A stretch of 53,631 nucleotides of DNA from Acinetobacter rudis. GTDB lineage: Bacteria > Pseudomonadota > Gammaproteobacteria > Pseudomonadales > Moraxellaceae. Below the pieces are notes generated by a model. That model saw only the letters and a list, made by a program, of their open reading frames with translations. It did no database searches and was not told the origin of the DNA. A program made the translations under genes and the position numbers. Position 1 is the first letter of the stretch. Each line of letters opens with the position of its first letter. The stretch is from assembly GCF_000829675.1 (NCBI RefSeq), contig NZ_BBRX01000035.1:1-53631 (forward strand). The letters run 5' to 3'. Positions 8,371-17,774 of this stretch are shown here, in pieces.

Positions 8371-8532
8371 ATATCTACTTTATATTCAAATAGTTCTAAT
8401 GAATTTTGATTACGATTTTCATTCGCCGTTCAGTAAATAACTCGAACAAAACCCAAGAGTCGGTTAGAATTTAGCAACTTTATAATGTCAGTATAGTAAG
8501 ACATCATTCTATTGGGTCTGGGAGTAAAAATA

Positions 8533-8997
8533 ATGAAAGGCGATCGTGACGTAGTCAATCAACTCAATAAGGTGCTTTATCATCACCTGACCGCAATCAA
8601 TCAATATTTTTTACATTCACGTATGTTTAATGATTGGGGAATTGAACAGTTAGGCTCTGCAGAATACAAAGAGTCTATCCGTCAAATGAAACATGCCGAT
8701 AAAGTAATTGAGCGTATTTTATTTTTAGAAGGTTTACCAAACCTACAACACCTTGGCAAATTATATATTGGTCAACATACAGCTGAAGTTTTAACTTGTG
8801 ACGTGCGTAAAGTCACTGAAAACATCGATGCAATCAAAGAAGCCCTCGCCCTTTCCGAAGTAAAACTCGATTATGTAACTCGTGATCTACTGCAAGAGAT
8901 TCTTGAAAAAGAAGAGGAATACTGGGATTGGGTAACCACCCAAATCGATTTGGGTGAGTCAGTGGGTATGGAAAACTATATCCAAAGCCAAATCTAA
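8533..8997 (+). CDS. bfr: Bacterioferritin, haem-type subunit with degenerate ferroxidase centre
   Basis: A 154-residue bacterioferritin that aligns without gaps to the E. coli Bfr pattern (MKGD start, NQYFLH at 23-28, MKHAD at 52-56, EGLPNLQ). The haem ligand Met52 is kept. Of the six di-iron ligands, His54 and Glu127 remain, but positions 18, 51, 94 and 130 are His, Gln, Val and Tyr instead of Glu, Glu, Glu and His. Such haem-competent, ferroxidase-poor subunits are known in mixed bacterioferritins of Pseudomonas and Neisseria, where a second subunit supplies the ferroxidase site. Start chosen at ATG 8533 with GGGAG eight bases upstream; an upstream TTG at 8512 is rejected. Confidence 0.93.
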   Translation: MKGDRDVVNQLNKVLYHHLTAINQYFLHSRMFNDWGIEQLGSAEYKESIRQMKHADKVIERILFLEGLPNLQHLGKLYIGQHTAEVLTCDVRKVTENIDAIKEALALSEVKLDYVTRDLLQEILEKEEEYWDWVTTQIDLGESVGMENYIQSQI

Positions 8998-9002
8998 AAA
9001 AG

Positions 9003-9053
9003 AAAATCCCCATCTCAAACTGCATTCTTTGCAAAGAGATGGGGATTTTTTTT
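9003..9053 (+). terminator. Strong terminator after bfr, probably bidirectional
   Basis: AAAATCCCCATCTC (9003-9016) pairs with GAGATGGGGATTTT (9036-9049), followed by more T. The A-run on the left makes it usable for the convergent minus-strand pglL gene as well. Confidence 0.9.
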
Positions 9054-9067
9054 ATCTCAAAAATGTA

Positions 9068-10738
9068 TTAGTTCGCTTTTGCGGCTGAAACTAATTCTTC
9101 ATATTGATATGTCTTACCATGCAGTTGTTGAATAATCCATAGCTGATGCTCTGCTTCACTACGTTTACCATTAAATGCTAAAAGCTGAGCATACTTATGT
9201 AGATCATAACGTGATGCTGTATTGGAAACCATGCGCCCAATTTCAGCCAGTTGTGCATCTGTCACTTGCGTATAGGGTGCCAATCCGATCCACCAAACAC
9301 GCTCTTTAAATTGCGTCAACACCCAGATATTTTTTTGCATATCTTGCTGATCTTCAACGCTTAAACTTTTCTGAGTTGCCAAATAGGATTGAGTTTTATA
9401 AAGCTCAAAATCACGTACCATTATTGTGCCTAACACTACACCAACCAATACAGTCAAGTGGATAAAAATCACAGGGAGTTTGATACTTGGCAATCGTGGA
9501 TATTGTGATTGTATCAAGCCCAATAAAAAACCCATCGGCAATAAGAAATAAGCATAATGAATTGGGTACTCAAGCATCGCGTGAATCAAAATTGCAGCAA
9601 TCATCAGCCCCGCAATAATAGAAACATTTTCTTTAGCACCTTTGTTCAGCCAATACAGCCAGCAGAAGAAATAGCCAACAAGTAAAGTACCGATCAGCAA
9701 ACCATTCCAAAGTAGCAAATCAAAGATCATGTTATGCGCACTTTTATACCATTCATGTGAAGGGTAAATATCAAAAGCAGCGATCTGTGCCATACTCGTT
9801 TGGTTCCAACCATAACCAAACCAAGGCTGTTGACCCAGCGCAATCGATGCTTGTGCCCACATATCAAAGCGCAGATAACCTGACGAGGCACGGTCTACTA
9901 CATTAATCGTTTCAATGGGACTTTGTTGACTCAAAGCCGCGATCCAAGCATTAAATGTTGGCAACAAAGCAATATCCGCAACAAAAATACCAATCCACAG
10001 CAATAACCAAGCGAAGCCAATGCGGTGATTACGCTGATAACTTTTCACACCCCAATAATGTTTTATAAACCAATAGATTGGGACAAATAAACCAACCACC
10101 CAAGACGTGCGAGACTGCGTTAATGCAATTGCAAAAATCAGTAATAAAGCAGTAGGCACCAAAATTCGTTTTGCCAGTACACGCTGTTCAAACAAATATA
10201 AGCATGCAAACACCCCTAAACTTAGGAAGGTTGCAAGGTTATTGGGCTGTGCAAAGTTTGCATAAGGACGATTCCCTTTGAGCACATTGACTAAACCGGG
10301 GAAATAGCTGGTGAGATTTAGCCACTGTAAAACAGCGATAAAACCCGACAATACAGCAACAACAAGAACCAAAAGAGAGAAGCGAGTAAAAACACCTTCA
10401 CGTGCTTGTTGAGTTGAAGCTAAGTTGTAACCTACCACAACCATTAACCAAAACATCAGCAAGTAAGCACTTGATAATAATGCTGTACTAAAATAAATAA
10501 TCAGACCCGCTGCCCATTGAATTAACGGCACAAAAATAAAGCCCGCAGCGATCAGTTGTGGTTTAGCAATTTTAGGAGCTTGTTTAGCAAAGCACATGCA
10601 AAGTGATAAAGCCGCAGCAAAAGTTAAAATTTCGCTGCTAAAAGTTGTCCATGGCATTCGATGTACAGGAGAAAGCCATGCTGCAGCCATCAATAACGCA
10701 GCGAGGATAAAGAAAAAAACACGCATAAAAGCAAACAA
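9068..10738 (-). CDS. pglL: PglL-type O-oligosaccharyltransferase for the type IV pilin
   Basis: A 556-residue polytopic inner-membrane protein with about a dozen hydrophobic segments, of the Wzy/WaaL/PglL superfamily. A periplasmic loop holds the family's conserved GWGYNQTS-like motif (here FGYGWNQTSMAQI, about residue 315) and SHEWYKSAHNMIFDLLLWNG (about 330-350), whose SAHN resembles the catalytic-His region of these enzymes. The family moves a lipid-linked glycan onto Ser or Thr of pilin. It lies just downstream of a ComP-like pilin gene on the same strand. In Acinetobacter a pilin-dedicated enzyme in this position is established, separate from the general O-glycosylation PglL. Confidence 0.85.
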   Translation of the reverse strand: MFAFMRVFFFILAALLMAAAWLSPVHRMPWTTFSSEILTFAAALSLCMCFAKQAPKIAKPQLIAAGFIFVPLIQWAAGLIIYFSTALLSSAYLLMFWLMVVVGYNLASTQQAREGVFTRFSLLVLVVAVLSGFIAVLQWLNLTSYFPGLVNVLKGNRPYANFAQPNNLATFLSLGVFACLYLFEQRVLAKRILVPTALLLIFAIALTQSRTSWVVGLFVPIYWFIKHYWGVKSYQRNHRIGFAWLLLWIGIFVADIALLPTFNAWIAALSQQSPIETINVVDRASSGYLRFDMWAQASIALGQQPWFGYGWNQTSMAQIAAFDIYPSHEWYKSAHNMIFDLLLWNGLLIGTLLVGYFFCWLYWLNKGAKENVSIIAGLMIAAILIHAMLEYPIHYAYFLLPMGFLLGLIQSQYPRLPSIKLPVIFIHLTVLVGVVLGTIMVRDFELYKTQSYLATQKSLSVEDQQDMQKNIWVLTQFKERVWWIGLAPYTQVTDAQLAEIGRMVSNTASRYDLHKYAQLLAFNGKRSEAEHQLWIIQQLHGKTYQYEELVSAAKAN

Positions 10739-10819
10739 TGAAAATGATGTTCATTATACAGTCTTCACAACTTTTCTAAACGCCTAATCAAGATCGGTAC
10801 TGAGTAATCGTGTTACAAC

Positions 10820-11281
10820 TCAAGTTGCTACATTTTTCGCTGTACAGCTTCGTGGCAAATACTTCACATCGGCATTGGAGTGACAAGACCAAATATTACT
10901 CACTTTATCCATACTCAAAGTGACCGTTTTATCCTGAATTGCTTGTGCAACTTGTTCTTTTTTAAATCGGGCAGTAATGCTACATGCCTCTCCTGAATCA
11001 CTGGTCGTTACAGAGACAATATATTGACCTGTAATGTCAGCTGGTCGAGGTATGCTACTGATCTTCTCAAGTTTATTGTCTAAACATGCACCATCCTGTG
11101 CAAATGTTTCTGATACCACAACTTTTAAACCACTGGTGAGTGTAAAAGCTTCTGTCATTTGTGCACGAGCAATATAGTCCCGATAAGTCGGAACTGCAAT
11201 AATCGCCAGAACCCCAATAATCACAATGACAATCATCAATTCTATTAGTGAAAACCCGTGTTGTTTAAACAGCTTAACCAT
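10820..11281 (-). CDS. comP: Type IV pilin (ComP/PilA-like)
   Basis: A 153-residue prepilin. The leader MVKLFKQHG is followed by FSLIELMIVIVIIGVLAIIA: cleavage after Gly9 by PilD, Phe at +1, Glu at +5, then the hydrophobic assembly helix. Four cysteines (GACLDN, EACSITA, WSCHSN, RSCTAK) allow two disulfides including a C-terminal D-region loop. It could be the competence pilin ComP or a PilA-type major pilin; the adjacent oligosaccharyltransferase favours the glycosylated ComP arrangement known in Acinetobacter. Its assembly would use the PilC and PilD encoded at 21835-23933. Confidence 0.8.
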   Translation of the reverse strand: MVKLFKQHGFSLIELMIVIVIIGVLAIIAVPTYRDYIARAQMTEAFTLTSGLKVVVSETFAQDGACLDNKLEKISSIPRPADITGQYIVSVTTSDSGEACSITARFKKEQVAQAIQDKTVTLSMDKVSNIWSCHSNADVKYLPRSCTAKNVAT

Positions 11282-11421
11282 CTGTGCATAGCCTTTGATT
11301 TAACCAATTCTTGTTGCATATTGGTCAATCAACTACTGGCAGACAATTATTTCTCGATAAGTAACGCTGTCAACTTTAAGCAATCCAATGAAAATTGATA
11401 TTTTACAAAAGATTAGAAAAG

Positions 11422-11973
11422 TTATTTTAAGATAATTGGTTGATTAGAGAGTTCATCTTGTTGTGTGTAACCGAGCTCTTGCTGGAAATGTTGTAATATC
11501 TCAGCAATACGCTCAATAGCAAACAATACAGCCTCCAGATAAGCCTTCTCTTTAAGACTGGGTAGCATTTCCTGACAGATCTGTTCCCAACACGTTGCCT
11601 GTGCAGCCTGTTGTATACCGCGATCCACCACAATTTCTACGGCTCTTTCACATAGATTTAAATACAACATAACACCGCTGTTATACGCTGTATCCCAGAC
11701 TCCAAGCTCAGCGAAAAGCTGCTGGGCACGTTGTCTACTGTTGTGGTGATAGGCCAAACCTGCTGGGATATGCCCCTCAATCACCACTTGAATTTCACCA
11801 GCATGCCCCTGTTCAGCCTGCTGAACTGCAGCAGCAATTGCCTGCTGATCTTTTTGATTAAAGTAGTGTTTGACTTGCACAATGCTACAAGCATGTTTTA
11901 TCCAGCGTTTGAAACTTGGTGCTGTATCAACATGTTTGCTCACAAATACTGTATTTGAGCTTTGATTTACCAT
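11422..11973 (-). CDS. TPM-domain protein, stand-alone cytosolic or peripheral form
   Basis: A 183-residue protein consisting largely of one TPM domain (about residues 35-165): a HAGEIQVVIEG strand, then NSGVMLYLNLCERAVEIVVD, which matches the core of the YgcG/TPM fold. There is no signal peptide and no glycine-rich tail. Its ATG overlaps the end of the preceding TPM gene by seven bases, so it is translationally coupled. In lemA operons of many bacteria two TPM proteins follow LemA, one long and one short, just as here. The molecular function is not established. Confidence 0.8.
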   Translation of the reverse strand: MVNQSSNTVFVSKHVDTAPSFKRWIKHACSIVQVKHYFNQKDQQAIAAAVQQAEQGHAGEIQVVIEGHIPAGLAYHHNSRQRAQQLFAELGVWDTAYNSGVMLYLNLCERAVEIVVDRGIQQAAQATCWEQICQEMLPSLKEKAYLEAVLFAIERIAEILQHFQQELGYTQQDELSNQPIILK

Positions 11974-12986
11974 GAACCTGATGCTCCTCCACCGCCAAAA
12001 CGACCACCACCGCCACCATATGAACCACCGCCACCGCCGCCTCGACCACCCCCCCCTCGGCCACCGCCAGAGAGTAATGCTTGTAAGATCAACTGCGCTA
12101 AAGGGGTAACCAATAAGGCAAAGAGCACACCTCCCATTAATACACTGGTGAGCAAACCAGCACCATTAAATAGCCCAGCTGCAAAACCTGTCACCCCTGC
12201 TGTCGCAGCACTCACACCACGCCCAACAAACATTGAAGCAAAAGCAGCAATAATAAAAATGACTATCGCAGTATTTAAACTACGCTCACGACTTGCCTGA
12301 GCTTGTAGTGCATCTTGCTGTCGCTGTTTTAACTCTTCCGCGGCTTTTTGCGCAGTCTCTGGATCTTGATTTAACCGCACTTCAATTTGATTGAGTGCAG
12401 CCATGAGGCCTTGTGCATAAGCCTGTTGCTTAAATGCTGGGGTTATTTGCTCACGTATAATCTGGTTCGCCAAGATATCGGGGAGTACCCCCTCTAAACC
12501 ATATCCTGTTGAGATATTGACGCGGTGATCATTTACAGCAACTGTAATTAATAAGCCATTGTCTTGCTTAGCTGACCCCCACTGCCCTTTCTCAGCAATA
12601 CGCATAGCAAAGTCAAAAATACTCTCTTGTCCTGTACTTGGGACAATTACGATTGCAATTTGAGCTTTGCCTTGGTCATAGATCGACTTAATTTTCTGTG
12701 AGAGTGCCTGCTTTTCATCGGGCTTTAATACTTGCGCCAAATCAATCACAGGTGCATTTAAAGCTGGAATACTCACTACTGCTTCAGGATCGGGCTGCGC
12801 TGAACGTGTTGCAGCCATTCTTTTTTCTTCTTGCTCAACCTGAGTAGGAACAAATGTAGCTTCACTTCCCACGGGTGGAGACTCAGCGAATACAGTCACT
12901 GAACTCAACATCAAGATCAGACACACAACGCCGCTGTACAACCACGATAACCCAGGCGATATGATTTGTTGTTTCACTGCTTGCAT
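11967..12986 (-). CDS. YgcG-type TPM-domain membrane protein with glycine-rich tail
   Basis: About 339 residues: a signal sequence or anchor (to about 35, ending VFAES), a TPM domain (about 75-200, with IVPSTGQESIFDFAMRIAEK and NDHRVNISTGYGLEG), a Gln/Arg/Ala-rich helix, two hydrophobic helices (about 240-305) and a C-terminal tail almost entirely Gly with a few Arg, Ser and Tyr ending in SGSW. ATG 12986 is preferred to GTG 12995 because GAGG lies eight bases before it. It is the middle gene of a lemA-ygcG-TPM operon. TPM proteins are linked to envelope or photosystem repair in other groups; the role here is unknown. Confidence 0.85.
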   Translation of the reverse strand: MQAVKQQIISPGLSWLYSGVVCLILMLSSVTVFAESPPVGSEATFVPTQVEQEEKRMAATRSAQPDPEAVVSIPALNAPVIDLAQVLKPDEKQALSQKIKSIYDQGKAQIAIVIVPSTGQESIFDFAMRIAEKGQWGSAKQDNGLLITVAVNDHRVNISTGYGLEGVLPDILANQIIREQITPAFKQQAYAQGLMAALNQIEVRLNQDPETAQKAAEELKQRQQDALQAQASRERSLNTAIVIFIIAAFASMFVGRGVSAATAGVTGFAAGLFNGAGLLTSVLMGGVLFALLVTPLAQLILQALLSGGGRGGGGRGGGGGGSYGGGGGRFGGGGASGSW

Positions 12987-13025
12987 TCGCTTCACCTCAT
13001 CAGTTTAAGCTCGATCACTCAAAAC

Positions 13026-13613
13026 TTAGAAATCTACTTTAGGGGCTTTTTCAGTACCCGCTTCAGCTGAGAAGTTCGGTTTAGTTTTCATACCAATAAC
13101 TTTAGCAGTCATCGCTTGTGGGAACTGGCGTACAAAAGTGTTGTAATCTTGCACTGTGGTAATATACCGATTACGTGCCACACCAATACGATTTTCAGTA
13201 CCTTCAAGTTGAACTTGTAAATCACGGAACTGTTCATTGGCTTTTAAGTCAGGATAGTTTTCACTTACTGCCAACAAACGAGATAGTGCACCTGTCATTT
13301 GCGACTGAGCTTGTTGATATTTTTCAAACAACTCAGGGTTTTCAAGTACTTCTTTGTCTACTTTAAGCCCTGCAACATTGGCACGTGCCTCTGTCACCTC
13401 AGTTAACACACTTTGTTCGTGTTTAGCGTAGCCTTTCACAACATTCACTAAGTTTGGTACTAAGTCTGCACGACGTTGATATTGGTTTTGTACTTCAGAC
13501 CAAGAAGCGGTTACCGCTTCATCTTTTGCTTGTAAGGTATTATAGCCACACCCAGTGAGGCTCAGACTGCCAGCTAAGGTAGTAACCAATAGAGTTTTCT
13601 TAAGTAGGTTCAT
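13026..13613 (-). CDS. lemA: LemA-family lipoprotein
   Basis: A 195-residue LemA protein. It has a lipoprotein signal with lipobox SLTGC (Cys22), then a four-helix region containing the family hallmarks NQYQRRADLVPNLVNVVKGY (about 45-64) and NRYITTVQDYNTFVRQFP (about 147-164). LemA proteins are membrane-anchored helical bundles of uncertain function, commonly encoded with TPM proteins. It is the first gene of the three-gene minus-strand operon. Confidence 0.92.
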   Translation of the reverse strand: MNLLKKTLLVTTLAGSLSLTGCGYNTLQAKDEAVTASWSEVQNQYQRRADLVPNLVNVVKGYAKHEQSVLTEVTEARANVAGLKVDKEVLENPELFEKYQQAQSQMTGALSRLLAVSENYPDLKANEQFRDLQVQLEGTENRIGVARNRYITTVQDYNTFVRQFPQAMTAKVIGMKTKPNFSAEAGTEKAPKVDF

Positions 13614-13690
13614 TGAGTTTCCCCAGATATTTATTTGTATTTTTCACATCAAAATGATTTTAAACACAATTTTCAGAAGTTTTGTTTCAT

Positions 13691-14425
13691 TTATGCTATC
13701 AATGACTGAATAACTTGTTTTAAGTGCATTGTGATTCGGACCATCATCAGCTTAAATTTATACCATTTTGAGTCCCTAATATAGCTTTGGCGTGCTTCAA
13801 TCAGTTCGGCATCTTGGTAATCCAATGAGTTCGCCAACCGATATAGACTTACAGTAGAGTCATCTTCTGTACGATATCTTACAACTTCAATATTAGCCAT
13901 ATTAAATAAAATCTGTGCTGTAATTGGATCATGATGTACAAACTGCAAACGCTGCTGCATTTGGATTTTGCTGTGCTCTAAAATCGTATCAAGATCATAA
14001 GACTTTTCATTGAATTTCACCGATTTTATCTTCTCAAGCGGTGCTGCCTTTGAACCAAAATCTAAGCCTAATACGTCATTTTTCTGGATCCATGTATGAT
14101 CTTTTTGTTGTGCTAATTGTGCATCTAAAATTTTGACATGAATCCACTCACTGCCCTCATGAATGTTGGGATCTCGACTAATACCTTCTACAATCCAATG
14201 TTTAGCTTGTTCAAATTGTTGATTAAGTTCATAGGCTGTACCCAAATTGGCTGCTGTTTTAGCCAAATTAGGATGTTGTCTTTCTATCATATTAAAAATA
14301 TCAATTGCCTGTTGGTACTTTCGATCGTAAATCAGCAGCACCCCATAATCATTCAACTGTTCTAAGTTTTTATTTTTAATTAATTGATTTTTAATTAAAT
14401 TTTCCTTAACTTCTTCATCACTCAT
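13691..14425 (-). CDS. Tetratricopeptide-repeat protein, probably lacking its native export signal
   Basis: A 244-residue protein with at least two TPR-like helical pairs: LNDYGVLLIYDRKYQQAIDI and AANLGTAYELNQQFEQAKHW (about residues 25-85). The C-terminal half has no recognisable domain. The ATG at 14425 is internal to a longer open frame: upstream in-frame codons encode KACINSYTSEFTHK before a TAA, and a neighbouring frame encodes a hydrophobic MKALFLTGLVVLNLT start. This looks like a lipoprotein signal lost by frameshift (see the next entry). The annotated product would be cytoplasmic if translated from 14425. Confidence 0.65.
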   Translation of the reverse strand: MSDEEVKENLIKNQLIKNKNLEQLNDYGVLLIYDRKYQQAIDIFNMIERQHPNLAKTAANLGTAYELNQQFEQAKHWIVEGISRDPNIHEGSEWIHVKILDAQLAQQKDHTWIQKNDVLGLDFGSKAAPLEKIKSVKFNEKSYDLDTILEHSKIQMQQRLQFVHHDPITAQILFNMANIEVVRYRTEDDSTVSLYRLANSLDYQDAELIEARQSYIRDSKWYKFKLMMVRITMHLKQVIQSLIA

Positions 14426-14526
14426 TTTATGTGTAAATTCAGAGGTATATGAATTAATGCACGCTTTGATTTGCCTTTAAAAGTTAAATTTAGAACAACT
14501 AATCCCGTTAAAAAAAGTGCTTTCAT
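14422..14526 (-). pseudogene. Detached signal-peptide fragment of the TPR gene
   Basis: A 34-codon frame starting at ATG 14526 encodes MKALFLTGLVVLNLT, a good signal-peptide core, and ends in a TGA overlapping the ATG of the TPR gene. The TPR frame just upstream of its ATG reads KACINSYTSEFTHK, in which AC followed by a polar, disordered run is lipobox-like. Joining both needs a single shift between about 14485 and 14425. A sequencing error, a true inactivating mutation, or a short leader peptide are all possible. Confidence 0.45.
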
Positions 14527-14608
14527 TATGTTTATTTAATTGATTTAAAGTAATGTATTTAACTATAGCGCATAAAAAATCCATAGCGATACATTTATTT
14601 CTTGCAAA

Positions 14609-14639
14609 AGAAAACAGCCACCCAAAGGTAGCTGTTTAT
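14609..14639 (-). terminator. Terminator after rbfA
   Basis: On the minus strand AACAGCTACC pairs with GGTGGCTGTT (one wobble or mismatch) around a TTTG loop, followed by TTC and TTTTG. It closes the rimP-nusA-infB-rbfA operon. Confidence 0.75.
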
Positions 14640-14656
14640 TAAATCAGGTCATCGAC

Positions 14657-15055
14657 CTATTTTTCTTCATCTTGCTCAGCAGGTAAATCTTTAACTGCCT
14701 CAGCAATCAAACCAAACATATAGTTACCATAAGCATTGGTCTTGTCGTAATGGAAACGCAAACGTGGTGTCACGCGCGTTTTAAGACGACGACTTAACTC
14801 TTGACGCAAAAAGCCCGATGCCTTATTCAAGATATCTAAAGTATCTTTGTGTGCAGCTTCGTTTTGGTCATTTTCGAGTTCACGTCCCATCACGGTCACA
14901 TAGACATCAGCATAACCAAGGTCTGGACTGACTTTGACCGCAGAGATGGTCACTAGACCACCTAAGCGAGGATCTTTGAGCTCTTGGCGAATAAGTTCAG
15001 ACAACTCGCGTTGTACGGTATCACCCATTCGCTTCAAACGCTGACTTCCAGCCAT
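14657..15055 (-). CDS. rbfA: 30S ribosome-binding factor A
   Basis: A 132-residue single KH-domain protein needed for maturation of the 16S rRNA 5' end and for cold adaptation. RLKRMGDTVQRELSELIRQE at the N-terminus and SPDLGYADVYVTVMG in the middle are family hallmarks, and the RRLKTRVTPRLRFHYD strand completes the fold. Its ATG shares the A of the infB stop codon (TAATG), giving tight translational coupling. Confidence 0.96.
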   Translation of the reverse strand: MAGSQRLKRMGDTVQRELSELIRQELKDPRLGGLVTISAVKVSPDLGYADVYVTVMGRELENDQNEAAHKDTLDILNKASGFLRQELSRRLKTRVTPRLRFHYDKTNAYGNYMFGLIAEAVKDLPAEQDEEK

Positions 15056-17760
15056 TAAAGACTCCGTTTCACCAATTGAACACTATAGACTTCGATCTTA
15101 TCGAGTTCTTTAATGTCGTTATAACCTTTAACTGCAAGGCCACACTCAATACCGGCACGAACATCATCAACCACTTCTTTATAACGACGTAGAGATTCGA
15201 GTTCACCCTGGAATACAACTACATCATCACGTAATACGCGGATTGGTTTGTTACGGTAAATTGTACCTTCCATCACCATACAGCCTGCAGCAGCACCAAA
15301 CTTACTTGAACGGAACACTTCACGTACTTGAGCAACACCCAAGATTGTTTCACGATGTTCAGGAGCAAGTTTACCACTCATCGCATCTTTAACATCATCG
15401 ATCAATTCATAGATGATGCTGTAGTAACGAATATCAATACCGTCTGCGTCTGATTTTTGACGAGCTGTAGCATCAGCACGAACGTTAAAGCCGAGCAATA
15501 CACCATCAGAAGATTCAGCTAATGTCACGTCAGACTCAGTAATCGCACCAACGCCAGAACCGATAATACGTACTTTAACTTCATCAGTTGAAAGTTCGTT
15601 TAACGCAACATTAAGTGCTTCAAGTGTACCGCGTACATCAGTTTTCAATACGATATTGACTGTTGGTACATCTTTTTTGCCCATAGACGCCATGATGTTT
15701 TCAAGACGCATTGAACTTTGACGCTCAAGACGTTTTTGACGTTCACGGTCAGAACGCGCATCAGCAACTTCACGTGCTTTCTTCTCATCATTCACAACAA
15801 GAACTTCATCACCCGCCATTGGCGCTTCAGGTAAACCTAAAATCTCAACAGGGATAGATGGACCAGCTGACTTAATACGGTTACCGTTTTCATCAGACAT
15901 CGCACGAACACGGCCGTGTGCAGAACCTGCAAGCACGAGGTCACCCACGTGTAGCGTTCCGTTTTGTACCAAGATAGAAGTCACAGGACCACGACCTTTG
16001 TCTACACGAGACTCGATCACAACACCTTGTGCAGCACCTTCAGCAGATGCTTTAAGTTCCATCAATTCAGCTTGAATCGAAATCAAATCAAGGAGTTCAT
16101 CAATACCTTGACCGCTATGTGCAGAAACCATCGCTACAGGTACGTCACCGCCCCATTGCTCAGGTACGATTTCTTTCGCTGTTAATTCGTTAAGAACGCG
16201 ATCTGGATCAGCAGATTCTTTGTCCATTTTGTTGATCGCAACGATGATTGGCGTACCTGCAGCACGCGCATGATCGATTGCTTCAGCAGTTTGTGGCATA
16301 ACACCATCATCCGCAGCAACAACAAGAACAACGATATCAGTTGCCTTAGCACCACGTGAACGCATTGCAGTAAATGCTGCGTGTCCCGGAGTATCTAGGA
16401 AAGTAATAATCCCTTTCTCAGTTTTCACATGGTATGCACCAATGTGCTGAGTGATGCCACCTGCTTCGCCCGCTGCCACTTTGGCACGACGAATACGGTC
16501 AAGTAACGATGTCTTACCATGGTCAACGTGACCCATAATCGTTACAACTGGCGGACGAGTTGTTTGCTCACCACGTGCTTCTTCAGCAGCAACAAGTAAG
16601 TTATCTTCCGCTTGAGTATCAGAAACTAAGATCGGGTTGTGACCCATTTCTTCTACAACCAAAGAGGCAATTTCTTGATCAATACTTTGGTTTTGCGTTA
16701 CTAACTCACCCATTTTCATGAGAGATTTAATGACTTCGCGGACTTTAACCGCCATTTTTTGAGCCAAATCAGCAACAACAATTGTTTCGCCAATTTCAAC
16801 ATCATAAACTTGTTTCTTAACAGGTTTTTCAAAACCATGTTTATTCGACTGGCTGGTTTTTAAACCACGCTTATGTTGGTTATGGCTGAAGTTTTGTTCT
16901 TCTTGACCACGACGACCGCCTTTCTTCTGACCGCGTGTATCTTTGGTATTACCACCACGCTTGATTTCACGGTCTTCTTGATTGAACGAATCTTCATAAG
17001 CCTGACCAACCAAACCAGCAGCAAGTGGAGAATCATCAACAACACGAATAGTGGTTGTTGTATCTTCACTTGAATACTTAGATGCCATACGACGCATTTG
17101 TTCTAACGTACGTTGTTGTGCATCTTCTGCAGCCTGACGACGTGCAGCTTCTTCAGTTGCTTTTAACTGTGCAGCTTGAGCTTCACGTAAACGTTTTTGC
17201 TCAGGCGTTTCAATTGTTTTTACATTTGCTTTAGTAATCGGCTTATTCGTTGAACGGCGTTTTACTACCACTTCAGCTTTTTGCGTTACTTTTGCAGTTT
17301 CTTTCTTTTGTGCAGCGCGCATCGCATCAAGCGTTGCACGTGCTTTATTTTCAGCTTGTGCACGATCAGGTTGCTCAGCAGCAACTTGTTCTTTTTGCGC
17401 TACAACAGCTTTTGCATCCGCATCAGCCTTTGCTAACGCTTCTGCTTTAATCTGTTCAGGATCAGGCTTAGTAAAAGTATGTTTTTTACGTACTTCTACA
17501 TTAATAGTCTTGGCTTTTCCTGAGGTACTCGCAACTTTTGCTGTACTAGTGGTTTTGCGTTTCAACGTGATTTTTCCTGCATTGCCGCTGGCTTGGCTCT
17601 GAGTACGAGTCAAATGTGCCATTAAACGATCTTGCTGTTCGTTGCTAATTTGATCATTAGCACTTTGTTGGGGTAGCCCTGCTTCACGCACTTGATCCAG
17701 AAGCTTTTCAACTGGGAGTCCTACCTTGACCGCTAACTCTTGAATTGACTTATCCGTCAT
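15055..17760 (-). CDS. infB: Translation initiation factor IF-2
   Basis: A 901-residue GTPase that places initiator tRNA on the 30S subunit. It has an N-terminal IF2 domain (about 1-50), a long Ala/Lys/Glu-rich linker (50-320), a second IF2-N domain (about 320-370), then the G domain with GHVDHGKT (410-417), DTPGHAAF and NKMD, followed by domains II to IV. The initiator tRNA genes it works with lie upstream in the same cluster. It starts 14 bases after nusA. Confidence 0.98.
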   Translation of the reverse strand: MTDKSIQELAVKVGLPVEKLLDQVREAGLPQQSANDQISNEQQDRLMAHLTRTQSQASGNAGKITLKRKTTSTAKVASTSGKAKTINVEVRKKHTFTKPDPEQIKAEALAKADADAKAVVAQKEQVAAEQPDRAQAENKARATLDAMRAAQKKETAKVTQKAEVVVKRRSTNKPITKANVKTIETPEQKRLREAQAAQLKATEEAARRQAAEDAQQRTLEQMRRMASKYSSEDTTTTIRVVDDSPLAAGLVGQAYEDSFNQEDREIKRGGNTKDTRGQKKGGRRGQEEQNFSHNQHKRGLKTSQSNKHGFEKPVKKQVYDVEIGETIVVADLAQKMAVKVREVIKSLMKMGELVTQNQSIDQEIASLVVEEMGHNPILVSDTQAEDNLLVAAEEARGEQTTRPPVVTIMGHVDHGKTSLLDRIRRAKVAAGEAGGITQHIGAYHVKTEKGIITFLDTPGHAAFTAMRSRGAKATDIVVLVVAADDGVMPQTAEAIDHARAAGTPIIVAINKMDKESADPDRVLNELTAKEIVPEQWGGDVPVAMVSAHSGQGIDELLDLISIQAELMELKASAEGAAQGVVIESRVDKGRGPVTSILVQNGTLHVGDLVLAGSAHGRVRAMSDENGNRIKSAGPSIPVEILGLPEAPMAGDEVLVVNDEKKAREVADARSDRERQKRLERQSSMRLENIMASMGKKDVPTVNIVLKTDVRGTLEALNVALNELSTDEVKVRIIGSGVGAITESDVTLAESSDGVLLGFNVRADATARQKSDADGIDIRYYSIIYELIDDVKDAMSGKLAPEHRETILGVAQVREVFRSSKFGAAAGCMVMEGTIYRNKPIRVLRDDVVVFQGELESLRRYKEVVDDVRAGIECGLAVKGYNDIKELDKIEVYSVQLVKRSL

Positions 17761-17774
17761 GTATTACCTCCTAG

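Noticed and set aside
12000..12070. Tandem GCC/ACC repeat tract
   Set aside because: It codes for the Gly-rich tail; repeat units are imperfect and explained by the protein.
11962..12300. Proline-rich open frame on the plus strand
   Set aside because: It is the antisense of the glycine-rich tail of the YgcG-type protein; GGN codons read backwards give Pro.
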